From NCBI GenBank assembly GCA_026415715.1, contig JAOAGO010000005.1:1-64000 (forward strand): a stretch of DNA of 64,000 bases, given 5' to 3'. Source of the stretch: Chitinophagaceae bacterium (GTDB taxonomy: Bacteria; Bacteroidota; Bacteroidia; Chitinophagales; Chitinophagaceae). The notes beneath the pieces are model-generated. The model was given only the letters and a program-made list of their open reading frames with translations, was not told the DNA's origin and did not search any database. The position numbers were made by a program, and so were the translations under genes. How positions within the stretch are numbered: position 1 is the stretch's first letter; each line of letters opens with the position of its first letter. Below are positions 19,809 through 29,998 of this stretch, piece by piece.

Positions 19809-21089
19809 TTAATCATTCCGGAATGCCCACCGGAGCATTTCTTTCCACGTTACTTTTTTGCCATACATCAAAATTCCGGTACGGTAAATTTTAGCTGCAA
19901 TCCAGGTGGTAATAACAAAACAAGCTACTAAGGCTACCATACTGGCTATCAGTTGCCACCAGGGAACGGTACCGGGTACGCCATAAGGAATTCTGGCCAT
20001 CATAACTATGGGCGAACTGAACGGAATAATGCTGGCCCAGACAGCTAATGGGGAAGAAGGGTCATTTACGGCAGCTGTCATAACCAGAATGGATAATACC
20101 ACAAGCATGGTTACCGGAAAGCTGAGCGTCTGGGCTTCGCGGATATCTTCATTTATGGCGCTTCCGATAGCCCCGTATATGGAGGCATAAAAGAAAAAGC
20201 CCCCTATAAAATAAAACAGAAAACAAAAGAGGATAAGAGGTATGTTGATGCCTGAAAATACTTCCTGCACGCTTCCTACAATCTGCGTAACGGAACTGTC
20301 TGCCGATTTTCCGAAAACAGAGGATAGATTGTAGATCAAAAAAATAAAAACGATCCAAAGAATAAACTGTGTGAGGGCTACCAATCCGATTCCCAGTATT
20401 TTTCCCAACATCATTTCAAAAGGTTTCACGGATGACACAATCACTTCGGCAATGCGGTTGGTTTTTTCTTCCATAATGCCCATCATTACCATTGACCCGT
20501 AAACCAAAATGACGAGATACATGAGAAGTCCGGCAATTAAGCCGATGGCATTCGCAATGCGAGAATCCTGTTGCCTGTCGGTCTCATTCAGGGTTTTTAG
20601 CTGAATTTTGTTTCCGGCCAGAATGGAAATCAGGCCCGGGTCTATGCCATGTTTTATATTTTTAATTTCATCCCAGATGCTGTTGAGTTTGGCTTCAATC
20701 AGCTCCTGTGTGTTTATTCCGTACGATTTCCGGGTTTTCATGGTAAGAGGATTTTCAGTAACCCTTTCCCAATCTAATTTCGCTATATGAATAAACGCAT
20801 CGTAACCTTCGCGGGAATAATTGAATGTATCGGGACCGGCCACCCGTACCAATTTAAATGTGGACGAAGGGTCCAGCAGATTATAACGTTTAATAAGCGA
20901 GTCATTCAGCAATCCTGTTTCATCGGCAATGGCAACGGTGAGATGTGTTTTAGAGCGTTCTGCAATGAAACCGGCCCCGAAAACCAGCAAAAGATATAAA
21001 ACAGGGAAAAGCAACGTGCCGATAATGAATGTTTTTTTGCGTACCCGGCTTAAATATTCCCGTTGAATAATCAGTAATATTTTTTGCAT
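19809..21089 (-). CDS. ABC transporter permease (ABC-2 / NatB-like)
   Basis: N-terminal IIQREYLSRVRKKTFIIGTLLFP, GIMEEKTNRIAEVIVSSVKPFEMMLGKI, multi-pass; adjacent ATPase gene. Confidence 0.9.
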   Translation of the reverse strand: MQKILLIIQREYLSRVRKKTFIIGTLLFPVLYLLLVFGAGFIAERSKTHLTVAIADETGLLNDSLIKRYNLLDPSSTFKLVRVAGPDTFNYSREGYDAFIHIAKLDWERVTENPLTMKTRKSYGINTQELIEAKLNSIWDEIKNIKHGIDPGLISILAGNKIQLKTLNETDRQQDSRIANAIGLIAGLLMYLVILVYGSMVMMGIMEEKTNRIAEVIVSSVKPFEMMLGKILGIGLVALTQFILWIVFIFLIYNLSSVFGKSADSSVTQIVGSVQEVFSGINIPLILFCFLFYFIGGFFFYASIYGAIGSAINEDIREAQTLSFPVTMLVVLSILVMTAAVNDPSSPLAVWASIIPFSSPIVMMARIPYGVPGTVPWWQLIASMVALVACFVITTWIAAKIYRTGILMYGKKVTWKEMLRWAFRND

Positions 21090-21101
21090 CGTAATGCGGT
21101 T

Positions 21102-22034
21102 TTAATTCAATTGTTCAAAGGCACGGCTTGGTGAAGTACCTTCCACTAATTTTATGAAAATATCATTGAGCGAAGGAAGTAATTCCTGAAATGAATGGAT
21201 CTCAAATCCCCGCTGAATCAGATACTGCAACACATCGTTCGGCGTTTTTCCGTCGAGTATCTGAATCACCTGCTTTCCGTTTTTTTGTCCCATAATCCGG
21301 AAAGGCAAATAATCCGAGGCATCTGAAAAAGGCCTGTCAACACCGACACTGAAAAGATTTTCTTTAAATTGTTTTTTGATTTCCTGTACATTGCCGTCAA
21401 GAATTTTTTTTCCTTTATTAACCAGTATGATATGATCGCATATTTCTTCTACCTGCTCCATACGGTGTGTACTGAATATGACAGTAGCACCCTCATGGGC
21501 CAGCCGGAAAATTTCATCCTTAATTAAATTGGTATTGACAGGGTCTAATCCGCTGAACGGCTCATCCAGAATAATGAGTTTGGGCTCGTGCAACACCGTA
21601 GTTACAAATTGCAGTTTCTGGCTCATTCCTTTGGATAAATCTTCTACTTTTTTGTTCCACCAGCTTTGCATTTCAAATTTTTCAAACCATTTTTTCGTTT
21701 TATTGAGTGCTTCGCTTCGGCTAAGTCCTTTAAGCCTCGCCAGATACAACGCCTGCTCGCCGATTTTCATTTTTTTATATAAACCTCTCTCTTCCGGCAT
21801 GTAGCCAATCTTCTTCACATCTTCACGTACGTTAAATTTTCTGCCATCAAAAAAAATCCGGCCTTCATCAGGAAAAAAAATTCCGGTAATCATGCGAATC
21901 AAAGTCGTTTTTCCGGCCCCGTTAGGCCCTAATAAGCCAAAAATGCTCCCTTGATGTACCGATAAACTGATATCATCTACTGCTTTTTGGGATGTGAAAT
22001 ACTTCTTTACATTTTCAATGCGGAGAATTTCCAT
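21102..22034 (-). CDS. ABC transporter ATP-binding protein (NatA-like)
   Basis: Walker A GLLGPNGAGKTTLIRM, signature LSKGMSQKLQF, Walker B LIILDEPFSGLDPVN; C-terminal extension. Confidence 0.94.
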   Translation of the reverse strand: MEILRIENVKKYFTSQKAVDDISLSVHQGSIFGLLGPNGAGKTTLIRMITGIFFPDEGRIFFDGRKFNVREDVKKIGYMPEERGLYKKMKIGEQALYLARLKGLSRSEALNKTKKWFEKFEMQSWWNKKVEDLSKGMSQKLQFVTTVLHEPKLIILDEPFSGLDPVNTNLIKDEIFRLAHEGATVIFSTHRMEQVEEICDHIILVNKGKKILDGNVQEIKKQFKENLFSVGVDRPFSDASDYLPFRIMGQKNGKQVIQILDGKTPNDVLQYLIQRGFEIHSFQELLPSLNDIFIKLVEGTSPSRAFEQLN

Positions 22035-22301
22035 GGCCGGGTTTTAATCTTAAGTAAAATTATGTTTTCTGCTTAAAATTCATGCTAATAAGTTATTAAT
22101 TATTCCCTAATAGGAAATTTTGTTTTACAAAATTCAAACCTTTAAATTATGTTGAATTGGTATTAATAAGTATAAAAAAATCCTGATTTTTTTATACCGG
22201 AATAAAAAACGGGAAACTGCTGAACAAAGATAATTTTTCAATAAACAAAACGCATCTCACAAAATTCCATAGGCTGATAATAACATGAATAACATATTTA
22301 T

Positions 22302-23867
22302 TTAAAATTTACCCAAAACAACCGCAATTTGTTCGGCAATTTTTTCTCCGTCCATGGCTGCGCTTACAATACCTCCGGCATAACCGGCTCCTTCTCCGCA
22401 AGGATATAAATTACAAACCTGTGGGTGGTGGAGTCTTTTTTCATCCCGGGGAATTCTGACAGGCGAAGAAGTTCGGGATTCGGTTGCCACAATAATAGCT
22501 TCCCGCGTATAATAACCTTTCATTTTCTTTTCGGTTTGCCTTATGGCTTGCTTTAGAATGTTTGAGATATGGGAGGGAAATATTTCCTGAATGTTTGCAG
22601 GATTAATACCGGGTATGTAGGAGCAGTCAGGCAAAGAAGAAGAAAATCTGTTTTCACAAAAATCGATAATACGCTGAGCCGGAGCGACAAAATTTCCGCC
22701 GCCGGCTTCATAAGCCTTTTTTTCTACCGACTGCTGAAATAACATGCCGGCCAAGGGACCGGCGTTTTTAAAATCTTTCCAGTCTTTTTCAGAAATTTCA
22801 GTTACCAAACCACTGTTGGCGAATGGATTGTTTCTTTTGGACGGGCTCCAGCCGTTAACTACCAATTCACCAGGTGAGGTGGAAGCAGGCGCAATAATAC
22901 CCCCCGGGCACATGCAAAACGAAAATGCGCCTCTTCCGGATATCTGATGGGAAAAATTGTAATACGCCGGCGGGAGATAAGGCCCCCGCACAGCACAATG
23001 AAACTGGATGGAATCTATCAGGCTTTGCGGGTGTTCCACTCTTACTCCAAGGGCAAAGGGTTTCGCAAACAGAGAAATATTTTTCTGAAACAGGAGGGAA
23101 AAAATATCTCTGGCCGAATGCCCTGTGGCCAGAATCACTGCGTCAAATTCTTCAAAAACGCCATTGGAAGTATAAACTTTAGTTATACGGTTGTTTTTAA
23201 TTTCAAAGTCCACCGCCTTGTGTTCAAAATGAAATTCTCCGCCGTAAGCGCAAATCGTATTTCTGATTTCCGTAATAATTTGAGGCAGTTTATTTGTTCC
23301 AATGTGAGGACGGGATTCATATAAGATATTTTTTTCAGCACCGAAATGAACAAGCAGGTGGAGAATGCGATTTACATCGCCGCGCTTGACGCTTCGTGTA
23401 TAGAGTTTGCCGTCGCTGTAGGTTCCCGCCCCGCCTTCACCAAAGCAATAGTTGCTTTCCGGATTAAGTATGCCATGCTTGTTTAAGGCGGCCAGGTCTC
23501 TTCTTCGGCTTCTTACGTCTTTTCCTCTTTCCAGTATAACCGGTTTGATTCCGTTTTCCATCAGTTTCAAAGCGGCAAAAAGACCGGCCGGCCCTGCTCC
23601 GATGATGATTACCTTGCGTTTTGCTGCAGACACATGCTGAAACTGAAAAAATCTGGTCGGAAGTTCCTGATAGGGCTCATCAATAAAGGCGTTTACCTTA
23701 AATAAAAACCGCGGGATTTTTCCCCGTGCATCCAACGACTTTTTTATAATTTGAAAACCTGATATTTTTTCAGGTATTATGCCAGCTGCATCGGCAACTC
23801 GGTTTTTAATCAGGTGTTGAGAGGCCGCTTCTTCCGGCGTAAGCAAAAGGCTTAATTTTTTTTGCAT
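22302..23867 (-). CDS. FAD-dependent oxidoreductase (COG2509-like)
   Basis: VIIIGAGPAGLFAALKLMENGIKPVILERG, GEGGAGTYSDGKLYTR, YPCGEGAGYAGGIVSAAMDGEK. Confidence 0.9.
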   Translation of the reverse strand: MQKKLSLLLTPEEAASQHLIKNRVADAAGIIPEKISGFQIIKKSLDARGKIPRFLFKVNAFIDEPYQELPTRFFQFQHVSAAKRKVIIIGAGPAGLFAALKLMENGIKPVILERGKDVRSRRRDLAALNKHGILNPESNYCFGEGGAGTYSDGKLYTRSVKRGDVNRILHLLVHFGAEKNILYESRPHIGTNKLPQIITEIRNTICAYGGEFHFEHKAVDFEIKNNRITKVYTSNGVFEEFDAVILATGHSARDIFSLLFQKNISLFAKPFALGVRVEHPQSLIDSIQFHCAVRGPYLPPAYYNFSHQISGRGAFSFCMCPGGIIAPASTSPGELVVNGWSPSKRNNPFANSGLVTEISEKDWKDFKNAGPLAGMLFQQSVEKKAYEAGGGNFVAPAQRIIDFCENRFSSSLPDCSYIPGINPANIQEIFPSHISNILKQAIRQTEKKMKGYYTREAIIVATESRTSSPVRIPRDEKRLHHPQVCNLYPCGEGAGYAGGIVSAAMDGEKIAEQIAVVLGKF

Positions 23868-23975
23868 TGGTCAGGTATTTTTCCTGAAACATCGAAAAAC
23901 CATCGGGAAATGCTGACAAATATTTTTTGTTTTTTTATTTTGACCAAAATAAATTAATTTCCCTCTTGATCCGCC

Positions 23976-24755
23976 ATGAAAGATTTCCTCCTGAAAATAA
24001 GATGTTTTTTACTCTTGAGTCTGTTTTTTTTCTCCGCCTGCCGGACTCAGTATGTTTTACAATCGGTTCAATATAAAAATTACAGAATAAACCGTGAAGT
24101 ACCGGTTTCCGATACAACCCGTTTTTCATTTCTGAATCCTTATCGAGACAGTCTCGCCAACATCATGAATCAGATTATAGGCTATGCCGATATGACGCTT
24201 GAAAAGCAACAACCTGAAGGCACGCTGGGAAATTTTATGGCAGATGCTTATCTGACGATGGCAAAAGATAAATATCAAACTCATGTGGATGCCGCCTTTA
24301 TGAATTACGGAGGAATTCGCCTTACGCAACTCCCTGCAGGGCCGGTAACCCTCGGAAAAATTTACGAACTCATGCCATTTGACAATGTATTAATTCTTCA
24401 AAAGGTAAAAGGCGAAGTGTTGCAGCAGTTTCTGGATCTGATAGCTTCTCGTGGCGGATGGCCAGTTTCCGGCTTAACCATGCAAATACAGAAAGAAGAA
24501 CCCGGAAAATCTGATTACAAAGCCGTGAATGTGAAAATTCAGGGTAAACCTCTGAACCCGGATGCGGAATATATCATTGCCAATTCAGACTACATAGCCA
24601 ACGGAGGAGACAATGCAGAAATGCTGCGGTCTATTCCTCAGATCAGTAACGGATACCTGATGCGGGATGCTCTGGTGGATTATATAAAAAAATTAAAATC
24701 GGAAGGGAAAAACATACGTGTCACATTGGAAAACCGGGTAAGCTATGTTAAATAG
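23976..24755 (+). CDS. 5'-nucleotidase C-terminal-domain lipoprotein
   Basis: Lipobox-like LFFFSACR; EGTLGNFMADAY, AFMNYGGIR, PFDNVLILQKVKGEVL, YIIANSDYIANGGDNAEML. Confidence 0.88.
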   Translation: MKDFLLKIRCFLLLSLFFFSACRTQYVLQSVQYKNYRINREVPVSDTTRFSFLNPYRDSLANIMNQIIGYADMTLEKQQPEGTLGNFMADAYLTMAKDKYQTHVDAAFMNYGGIRLTQLPAGPVTLGKIYELMPFDNVLILQKVKGEVLQQFLDLIASRGGWPVSGLTMQIQKEEPGKSDYKAVNVKIQGKPLNPDAEYIIANSDYIANGGDNAEMLRSIPQISNGYLMRDALVDYIKKLKSEGKNIRVTLENRVSYVK

Positions 24756-25683
24756 AAGAACGTTTATCAAAGAATTATCCTTTGCCACAGGCGCCCTGTG
24801 CCTGCAGCATCATTTCCAGGAATTATATTCAGACTATTTGTCGGTTGAAAAACTGGTGATTTTACATACCAATGATACACACAGTCGTTTGGATCCTTTT
24901 CCGATGGACGGAGGCAGAAATCAGGGACTGGGAGGTGTAGCAGCCCGTGCGGCACTGATTGAAAAAATAAGAGCGGAAGAACCGAATGTGCTGCTGCTGG
25001 ATGCCGGCGATATATTTCAGGGTACTCCCTATTTCAACATTTATAAAGGAGAACCTGAATTAAAAGCCATGTCGGCCATGCAGTACGATGCCTGCACCCT
25101 GGGAAATCATGATTTTGACGGCGGCATTGATAATCTGGCTTATCAGCTATCAAAACATGCCCGTTTTTCTGTGCTGGTGGCCAATTATGATTTTTCCGGA
25201 ACCCCAATGGAATACAAAACAAGACCTTATCAGATTTTCAAAAAAGGAAAACTCAAAATCGGCATATTCGGAATCGGTATTGAACCCAAGGGATTAATTC
25301 CGGAAAATCTGTTTGGAAATACCCGCTATCTTGAACCGATTCAAATTTCCAACGAAATGGCCTACCGGTTGCGAAAAAAAGAAAATTGCGATCTCATTAT
25401 ATGCCTTTCTCATTTAGGATATCGTTATCAGGACAATAAAATATCAGATGAAGTTCTGGCAAGGGAAACGGAAAATATAGATGTCATTATCGGAGGGCAC
25501 ACGCATACGTTCATGGATGAACCGCAGAAACTGAAAAATAAAAAAGGTCAGGATGTAATTATCAATCAGGTAGGCTGGGCCGGTATCATTTTAGGGCGAA
25601 TGGATTTTGAATTCAACAAAATTTCAGGAAAAAAATTAGTGAAAAATCAGAATTTGAGTGTTTCACAAAAAACAGGTCTGTAA
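24745..25683 (+). CDS. 5'-nucleotidase N-terminal metallophosphoesterase, Tat-like signal
   Basis: NRRTFIK Tat-like motif; LHTNDTHSRLDPFP, LLDAGDIFQGTPYFN, TLGNHDFDGG, IIGGHTHTF; overlaps upstream gene by 11 nt. Confidence 0.92.
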   Translation: MLNRRTFIKELSFATGALCLQHHFQELYSDYLSVEKLVILHTNDTHSRLDPFPMDGGRNQGLGGVAARAALIEKIRAEEPNVLLLDAGDIFQGTPYFNIYKGEPELKAMSAMQYDACTLGNHDFDGGIDNLAYQLSKHARFSVLVANYDFSGTPMEYKTRPYQIFKKGKLKIGIFGIGIEPKGLIPENLFGNTRYLEPIQISNEMAYRLRKKENCDLIICLSHLGYRYQDNKISDEVLARETENIDVIIGGHTHTFMDEPQKLKNKKGQDVIINQVGWAGIILGRMDFEFNKISGKKLVKNQNLSVSQKTGL

Positions 25684-25724
25684 AAATTTTTTTTTAAAAA
25701 AGTTTTTTTGATATTCGCCCTCCT

Positions 25725-25767
25725 GTCCAAATTTTTTTTTTCATACACGCAAAAAAAAATTTTGGAC
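25725..25767. repeat. Long A/T-tract inverted repeat upstream of dnaA
   Basis: Arms GTCCAAATTTTTTTTTT (25725-25741) and AAAAAAAAATTTTGGAC (25751-25767), 16 of 17 paired, 9-nt loop. Confidence 0.7.
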
Positions 25768-25824
25768 AAAAATTTTTTGAGTTTACATTTTTATTTTGTA
25801 AACCTGAAAAAACTGCTGAGATAG

Positions 25825-27261
25825 ATGATGGATAAGAATGCCGAAAAAGTTTGGAACAACTGTTTAAAAATTATTAAAGATATAGTAGAGTGGCAACATT
25901 ATAAAACCTGGTTTGAACCAATAAAACCGGTTTCTCTAAAAAGTAATGTTTTGGTGATTCAGGTTCCCAGTCAGTTCTTCTATGAATATCTGGAAGAGCA
26001 TTATGTGAATCTTCTTGCGAAAACACTGAAAAGAGAGTTAGGAAAAAATGCAAGGCTGGAATACAGAATTATGGTGGACAGCGGCGACGGAAAAAACAAA
26101 CCGGTGACTATGGATGTCAGCGCTCAGGGGTTTAAAACTTTTCCGGCCAATGAAATGGATTTTCCCCTGATCATCAGCACACCTGTTAAAAATCCGTTTG
26201 TTATTCCCGGGCTGAAAAAAATGCATATTGATCCTCAGCTCAACCCCACCTATACTTTCGAAAATTTTGTGGAAGGGGAATGTAACAGAGTGGCCCGAAG
26301 AGCCGGTAAAACCGTAGCCGAAAAACCCGGGGTCAGTTCATTTAATCCGCTTGTAGTTTACGGTGGTGTGGGGCTTGGAAAAACGCATCTGGCGCAAGCC
26401 ATCGGCAACGAAGTGAAACGACTGCATCCCAATAAGCTGGTGCTTTATGTAAGTTCGGAAAAATTCATCAATCAGTTTATGGATCACAGCCGGAACAATG
26501 CCATTAACGATTTTATTCACTTTTATCAGCTTATTGATGTACTTATTCTGGACGACGTACAGTTTTTTGCCAAGGCCGAAAAATCGCAGGAAGCTTTTTT
26601 TGCCATATTCAATCACCTTCATCAATCTCAAAAACAGCTGGTATTAACTTCAGATAAGCCGCCTAAAGATCTGGAAGGAGTTCAGGAGCGATTGCTCAGC
26701 CGTTTTCGCTGGGGATTAAGTGCCGACCTGCAGGCGCCGGAGTATGAAACCCGAATCGAAATTCTGGAGCGTAAAATGAAAAAAGACGGACTCGAACTTC
26801 CTAAGGAAGTAGTAAAATATATCGCGTATAATATCAACAATAATGTACGAGAGCTGGAAGGCGCCTTAATCTCCCTTCTGGCTCAATCTTCACTGAATAA
26901 AAAACAAATTGATCTGGACCTGGCGAAAAAAGTGCTTCGGAACTTTATTCGTTCATCATCAAAGGAAATCACAATTGAAACCATCCAGAAAATGGTTTGT
27001 GAATATTTCCAGGTACCGTACGATAAATTATTACAAAAAACCCGTAAAAGGGAAATTGTACAGGCCCGACAGATTACCATGTATCTGGCTAAAAACTTTA
27101 CCAAAAACTCTCTGAAAACAATCGGAGAACATTTTGGCGGAAGAGATCATACCACGGTAATTCATTCCTGCCAAACCGTAAAAGACCTGATGGATACCGA
27201 CGGAAACTTCAGGGAAAGCGTGCTTGAACTGCAGCAAAAAATTCAACTGGCCAGTATGTAG
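25825..27261 (+). CDS. dnaA: Chromosomal replication initiator protein DnaA
   Basis: NPTYTFENFVEGECNRVARRAG, VYGGVGLGKTHLAQAIGNEV Walker A, LILDDVQFFA, C-terminal GGRDHTTVIHSCQTV DNA-binding signature. Confidence 0.98.
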   Translation: MMDKNAEKVWNNCLKIIKDIVEWQHYKTWFEPIKPVSLKSNVLVIQVPSQFFYEYLEEHYVNLLAKTLKRELGKNARLEYRIMVDSGDGKNKPVTMDVSAQGFKTFPANEMDFPLIISTPVKNPFVIPGLKKMHIDPQLNPTYTFENFVEGECNRVARRAGKTVAEKPGVSSFNPLVVYGGVGLGKTHLAQAIGNEVKRLHPNKLVLYVSSEKFINQFMDHSRNNAINDFIHFYQLIDVLILDDVQFFAKAEKSQEAFFAIFNHLHQSQKQLVLTSDKPPKDLEGVQERLLSRFRWGLSADLQAPEYETRIEILERKMKKDGLELPKEVVKYIAYNINNNVRELEGALISLLAQSSLNKKQIDLDLAKKVLRNFIRSSSKEITIETIQKMVCEYFQVPYDKLLQKTRKREIVQARQITMYLAKNFTKNSLKTIGEHFGGRDHTTVIHSCQTVKDLMDTDGNFRESVLELQQKIQLASM

Positions 27262-27358
27262 TATTTGTAATATTGCCAATTCAAAATCAAAAGCTTTGGA
27301 TTTGGGAAACTGTCCGTTTCAGATTATTTTTGCAATTCTCCAAACATTCTCAATCAGA

Positions 27359-27449
27359 GGTGAGGTGGATGAGTGGCTGAAATCAGCGGTTTGCTAAACC
27401 GCCGTACGACCTAAAAGTCGTACCGAGGGTTCGAATCCCTCCCTCACCG
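27359..27449 (+). tRNA. tRNA-Ser(GCU)
   Basis: Acceptor GGTGAGG/CCTCACC, anticodon stem GCGGT-TTGCTAA-ACCGC with anticodon GCT, long class II variable arm (GTACGACCTAAAAGTCGTAC), T-loop GGTTCGAATCC; no CCA encoded. Confidence 0.95.
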
Positions 27450-27468
27450 CATCTTTTAATTCCGGACT

Positions 27469-29007
27469 TTATATTTTAAATCCAAAAGTCAGCAAAGCCG
27501 TTCCGCCTCTTTCTCTGATTTGCGAAAACGTATTGGCCCTGGGTGCGTTTACACGGTAAGGAAAATGAACATCGCGGTTCATGCGGTGCTGGTAACTTAA
27601 GTCAATAAAAATTCCTTTATTCCGATAACCCAAACCTCCGCTTAGCAGAATCTGACGTGCCTTGAGTTCTTTATCTTTATAAGGGCTGCTCAAATAAGCA
27701 AAACCTGCTCGAACCATAAAGATTTTAAATTTCAGTTCCCCGCCCAACCGGAAATGAAATGCACCGCGGGCATAAGACCGGATGGCATCATTATAGGGAA
27801 TGAAATAATTTTCTGCTTCCGGCGTATTTTCCACCGACGGCCCAAATCGGTTCCACCGGTAATTCAGATATTCAATATCGGCAGTAATGAATCCTTTTTG
27901 CCTTGTTATATTCTCCACTTCACGAAATACATAGGATCCGCTGAGAATAATACGGGCAGGCGTATAAAAATTATACGACGACAAAACCTGTTCGCTTCCG
28001 GTAAAGCGAGAAGCAGAAACCGAGTCATAACCCCGTCCGGGGCCGAAAAGATTTTCTACATCAACGGCCATACCGGCGTTAAAAGTTTCATCTATCGTAA
28101 ATACGTGAGGCGAATGTACGGCAAGCCCGATGCGAACATATTCTCTGGGCCTGAAAATAACACCGCCGCGCAGATTCAGTCCGACACCTCTGAGCTGATA
28201 TCGTTCCACATAGTGCATGTAATTGAAATGATTATTGCTGTTGCCGGTGGCGTCTTGTTCAAAAAAGCGGGTATTTCGTATAAAACGCATGACAGGAATT
28301 CCCAGTGAAGCGCCGGCCATCCATTTTTTATTCAGCTCTCTGCCATAACCCAATGTTAATTCCGTAATGCCCCCCTGCATGTCGGATTGATGTTGCTGAT
28401 TAAGGAGAGAGGGAATCTCCGAGCGGGCAATCACTTTTTTAACCCCGTTAATGGTGGCCGTGTCCACAAGATAGGTGTATAAAGCCATTTTAGTGGTAAG
28501 GGAAATATCCTGACTGTTTAAAGCGCCGTTGGGTGTAAGTCCGGAAGCGGCAAATTCATCAGCCAACGGTTCGGCAAACGTGCTGTAATCATTTTGTCCG
28601 GAGTAGTTCAGTTTTTGATGAAAATGCGCAACTCTGTTTACCGATAACGAAAAACTGTTTTTACCTTCTCTGCCAAAACCTCCCAAAACAAAACCGGTAG
28701 GGCCAAATATGAAACTGTTTTTGTCGTTGTAATCCGAAAGGCTTTCTCTGAAATTATTCTTCATCCGCCCGAAACGAAAACCGGGGCTTATAACCACATC
28801 CGAGGTTTTATAAAATGCAAGGCCGGCCGGATTTGCAACAGCTGCCGTTAAATCTCCGCCAAGCGAACCCATTGCTCCGCCAATTGCCATATTCCGGGCA
28901 GTGCCTGTCTGAGGTTTCCACGACATAAAAATCGCATCTTCGGGCACTTGCGCATGCATCGTTATGCCGGTATAGAGCAATAGGATAGGTATAAGCCTTT
29001 TTTTCAT
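27469..29007 (-). CDS. Outer-membrane beta-barrel protein (OmpP1/FadL/PorV-like)
   Basis: Signal peptide, TARNMAIGGAMGSLGGDLTAAVANPAGLAFYKTSDVVISPGF N-terminal motif, aromatic-rich beta strands to the C-terminus. Confidence 0.8.
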   Translation of the reverse strand: MKKRLIPILLLYTGITMHAQVPEDAIFMSWKPQTGTARNMAIGGAMGSLGGDLTAAVANPAGLAFYKTSDVVISPGFRFGRMKNNFRESLSDYNDKNSFIFGPTGFVLGGFGREGKNSFSLSVNRVAHFHQKLNYSGQNDYSTFAEPLADEFAASGLTPNGALNSQDISLTTKMALYTYLVDTATINGVKKVIARSEIPSLLNQQHQSDMQGGITELTLGYGRELNKKWMAGASLGIPVMRFIRNTRFFEQDATGNSNNHFNYMHYVERYQLRGVGLNLRGGVIFRPREYVRIGLAVHSPHVFTIDETFNAGMAVDVENLFGPGRGYDSVSASRFTGSEQVLSSYNFYTPARIILSGSYVFREVENITRQKGFITADIEYLNYRWNRFGPSVENTPEAENYFIPYNDAIRSYARGAFHFRLGGELKFKIFMVRAGFAYLSSPYKDKELKARQILLSGGLGYRNKGIFIDLSYQHRMNRDVHFPYRVNAPRANTFSQIRERGGTALLTFGFKI

Positions 29008-29079
29008 AAAACGCTTTGTGATTTGTGTTGAATAAAATGAAATGAATATAAATCGTCGTCGCGGTTTTCAGGTATTCAA

Positions 29080-29817
29080 TTAATTATCACCGCGGGCCGG
29101 GCGGGAAATGCTACCGCCACCGCTGTTACTTTTACCGCTGCTTCCGGACGAGCCTGTATTTACTGCGATGGTTCCGGATTCGGATGGCAAATAAATCCGG
29201 GAGGGGCGGCTTTCCGTGTTATCGGAAGAAAAGATGGTTTTCAGTTTCTGGCTTAACCCTTTGTTTCCACCTTCGCTGCGGTTTTCTCCGGAAGTATTTT
29301 GCTGATTATAAGAGCCGCGGTTTGCCGTAATGGTTCTTGTTTTTATCCACTCAGCGCCCCCGGTATTGGCATTATTATATTGTGTATTTTGAAAAGCTAC
29401 GGCACTGAAATTTTTGCGTATAACAGGAGGCGCCGACGGAGCAGAAGGTGAAGGAATAAACACTATCGGGTTCACACAATGACAGTAAGGATTATAATAA
29501 TAATTCCAGGCATTATACGGATTATAGAAGCTGCCATAATAACAATTAAAGCCTATGCTGTAACGGTCGTACAAATACCAGTCATCCAGATCGCTCCACC
29601 GTTGGCGGTTTCTGACCTTCATACGGAGATAACGGTCATCATAATACTCATCGGTATATTCATAACGGCCTTCTTTTTCCCGCTTGTTTTCCGTGTATTC
29701 TTCCTGCGGACGTAGCGGAGAATAATACACATCATCAGGGGTTTGACCCGTTTTATAGGCTGTGCTGCAACTGCTCAGCATCAGAAGGAAAATCGAAAAA
29801 GTAAAAAACAGTTTCAT
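29080..29817 (-). CDS. Hypothetical lipoprotein, Y/N/S-rich, glycine/serine-rich tail
   Basis: Lipobox LLMLSSCST; low-complexity C-terminus (TGSSGSSGKSNSGGGSISRPARGDN). Confidence 0.7.
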   Translation of the reverse strand: MKLFFTFSIFLLMLSSCSTAYKTGQTPDDVYYSPLRPQEEYTENKREKEGRYEYTDEYYDDRYLRMKVRNRQRWSDLDDWYLYDRYSIGFNCYYGSFYNPYNAWNYYYNPYCHCVNPIVFIPSPSAPSAPPVIRKNFSAVAFQNTQYNNANTGGAEWIKTRTITANRGSYNQQNTSGENRSEGGNKGLSQKLKTIFSSDNTESRPSRIYLPSESGTIAVNTGSSGSSGKSNSGGGSISRPARGDN

Positions 29818-29851
29818 GTTTTTAGTTTTATGAGTTTAACATTGAAGTTAC

Positions 29852-29859
29852 TACTTTTG
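29852..29859 (+). promoter_or_regulatory. Candidate -7 box (TACTTTTG), about 140 nt upstream of proS
   Basis: TAnnTTTG match. Confidence 0.3.
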
Positions 29860-29998
29860 CGCAACACCCGAAAACCCTGGCCTCGTTTCGAGTATTGCAC
29901 TTGTAATACCACAGTACAAAATTTCGGCCAATTCGGAAATAAATGAACTTTTTTAATGTTAATGATTCGCTAAAACGTATCGGAAAATATAATAATAC

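Noticed and set aside
25684-25824. Origin of replication (oriC)
   Set aside because: AT-rich and next to dnaA, but I saw no DnaA-box cluster; kept only as a structural finding.
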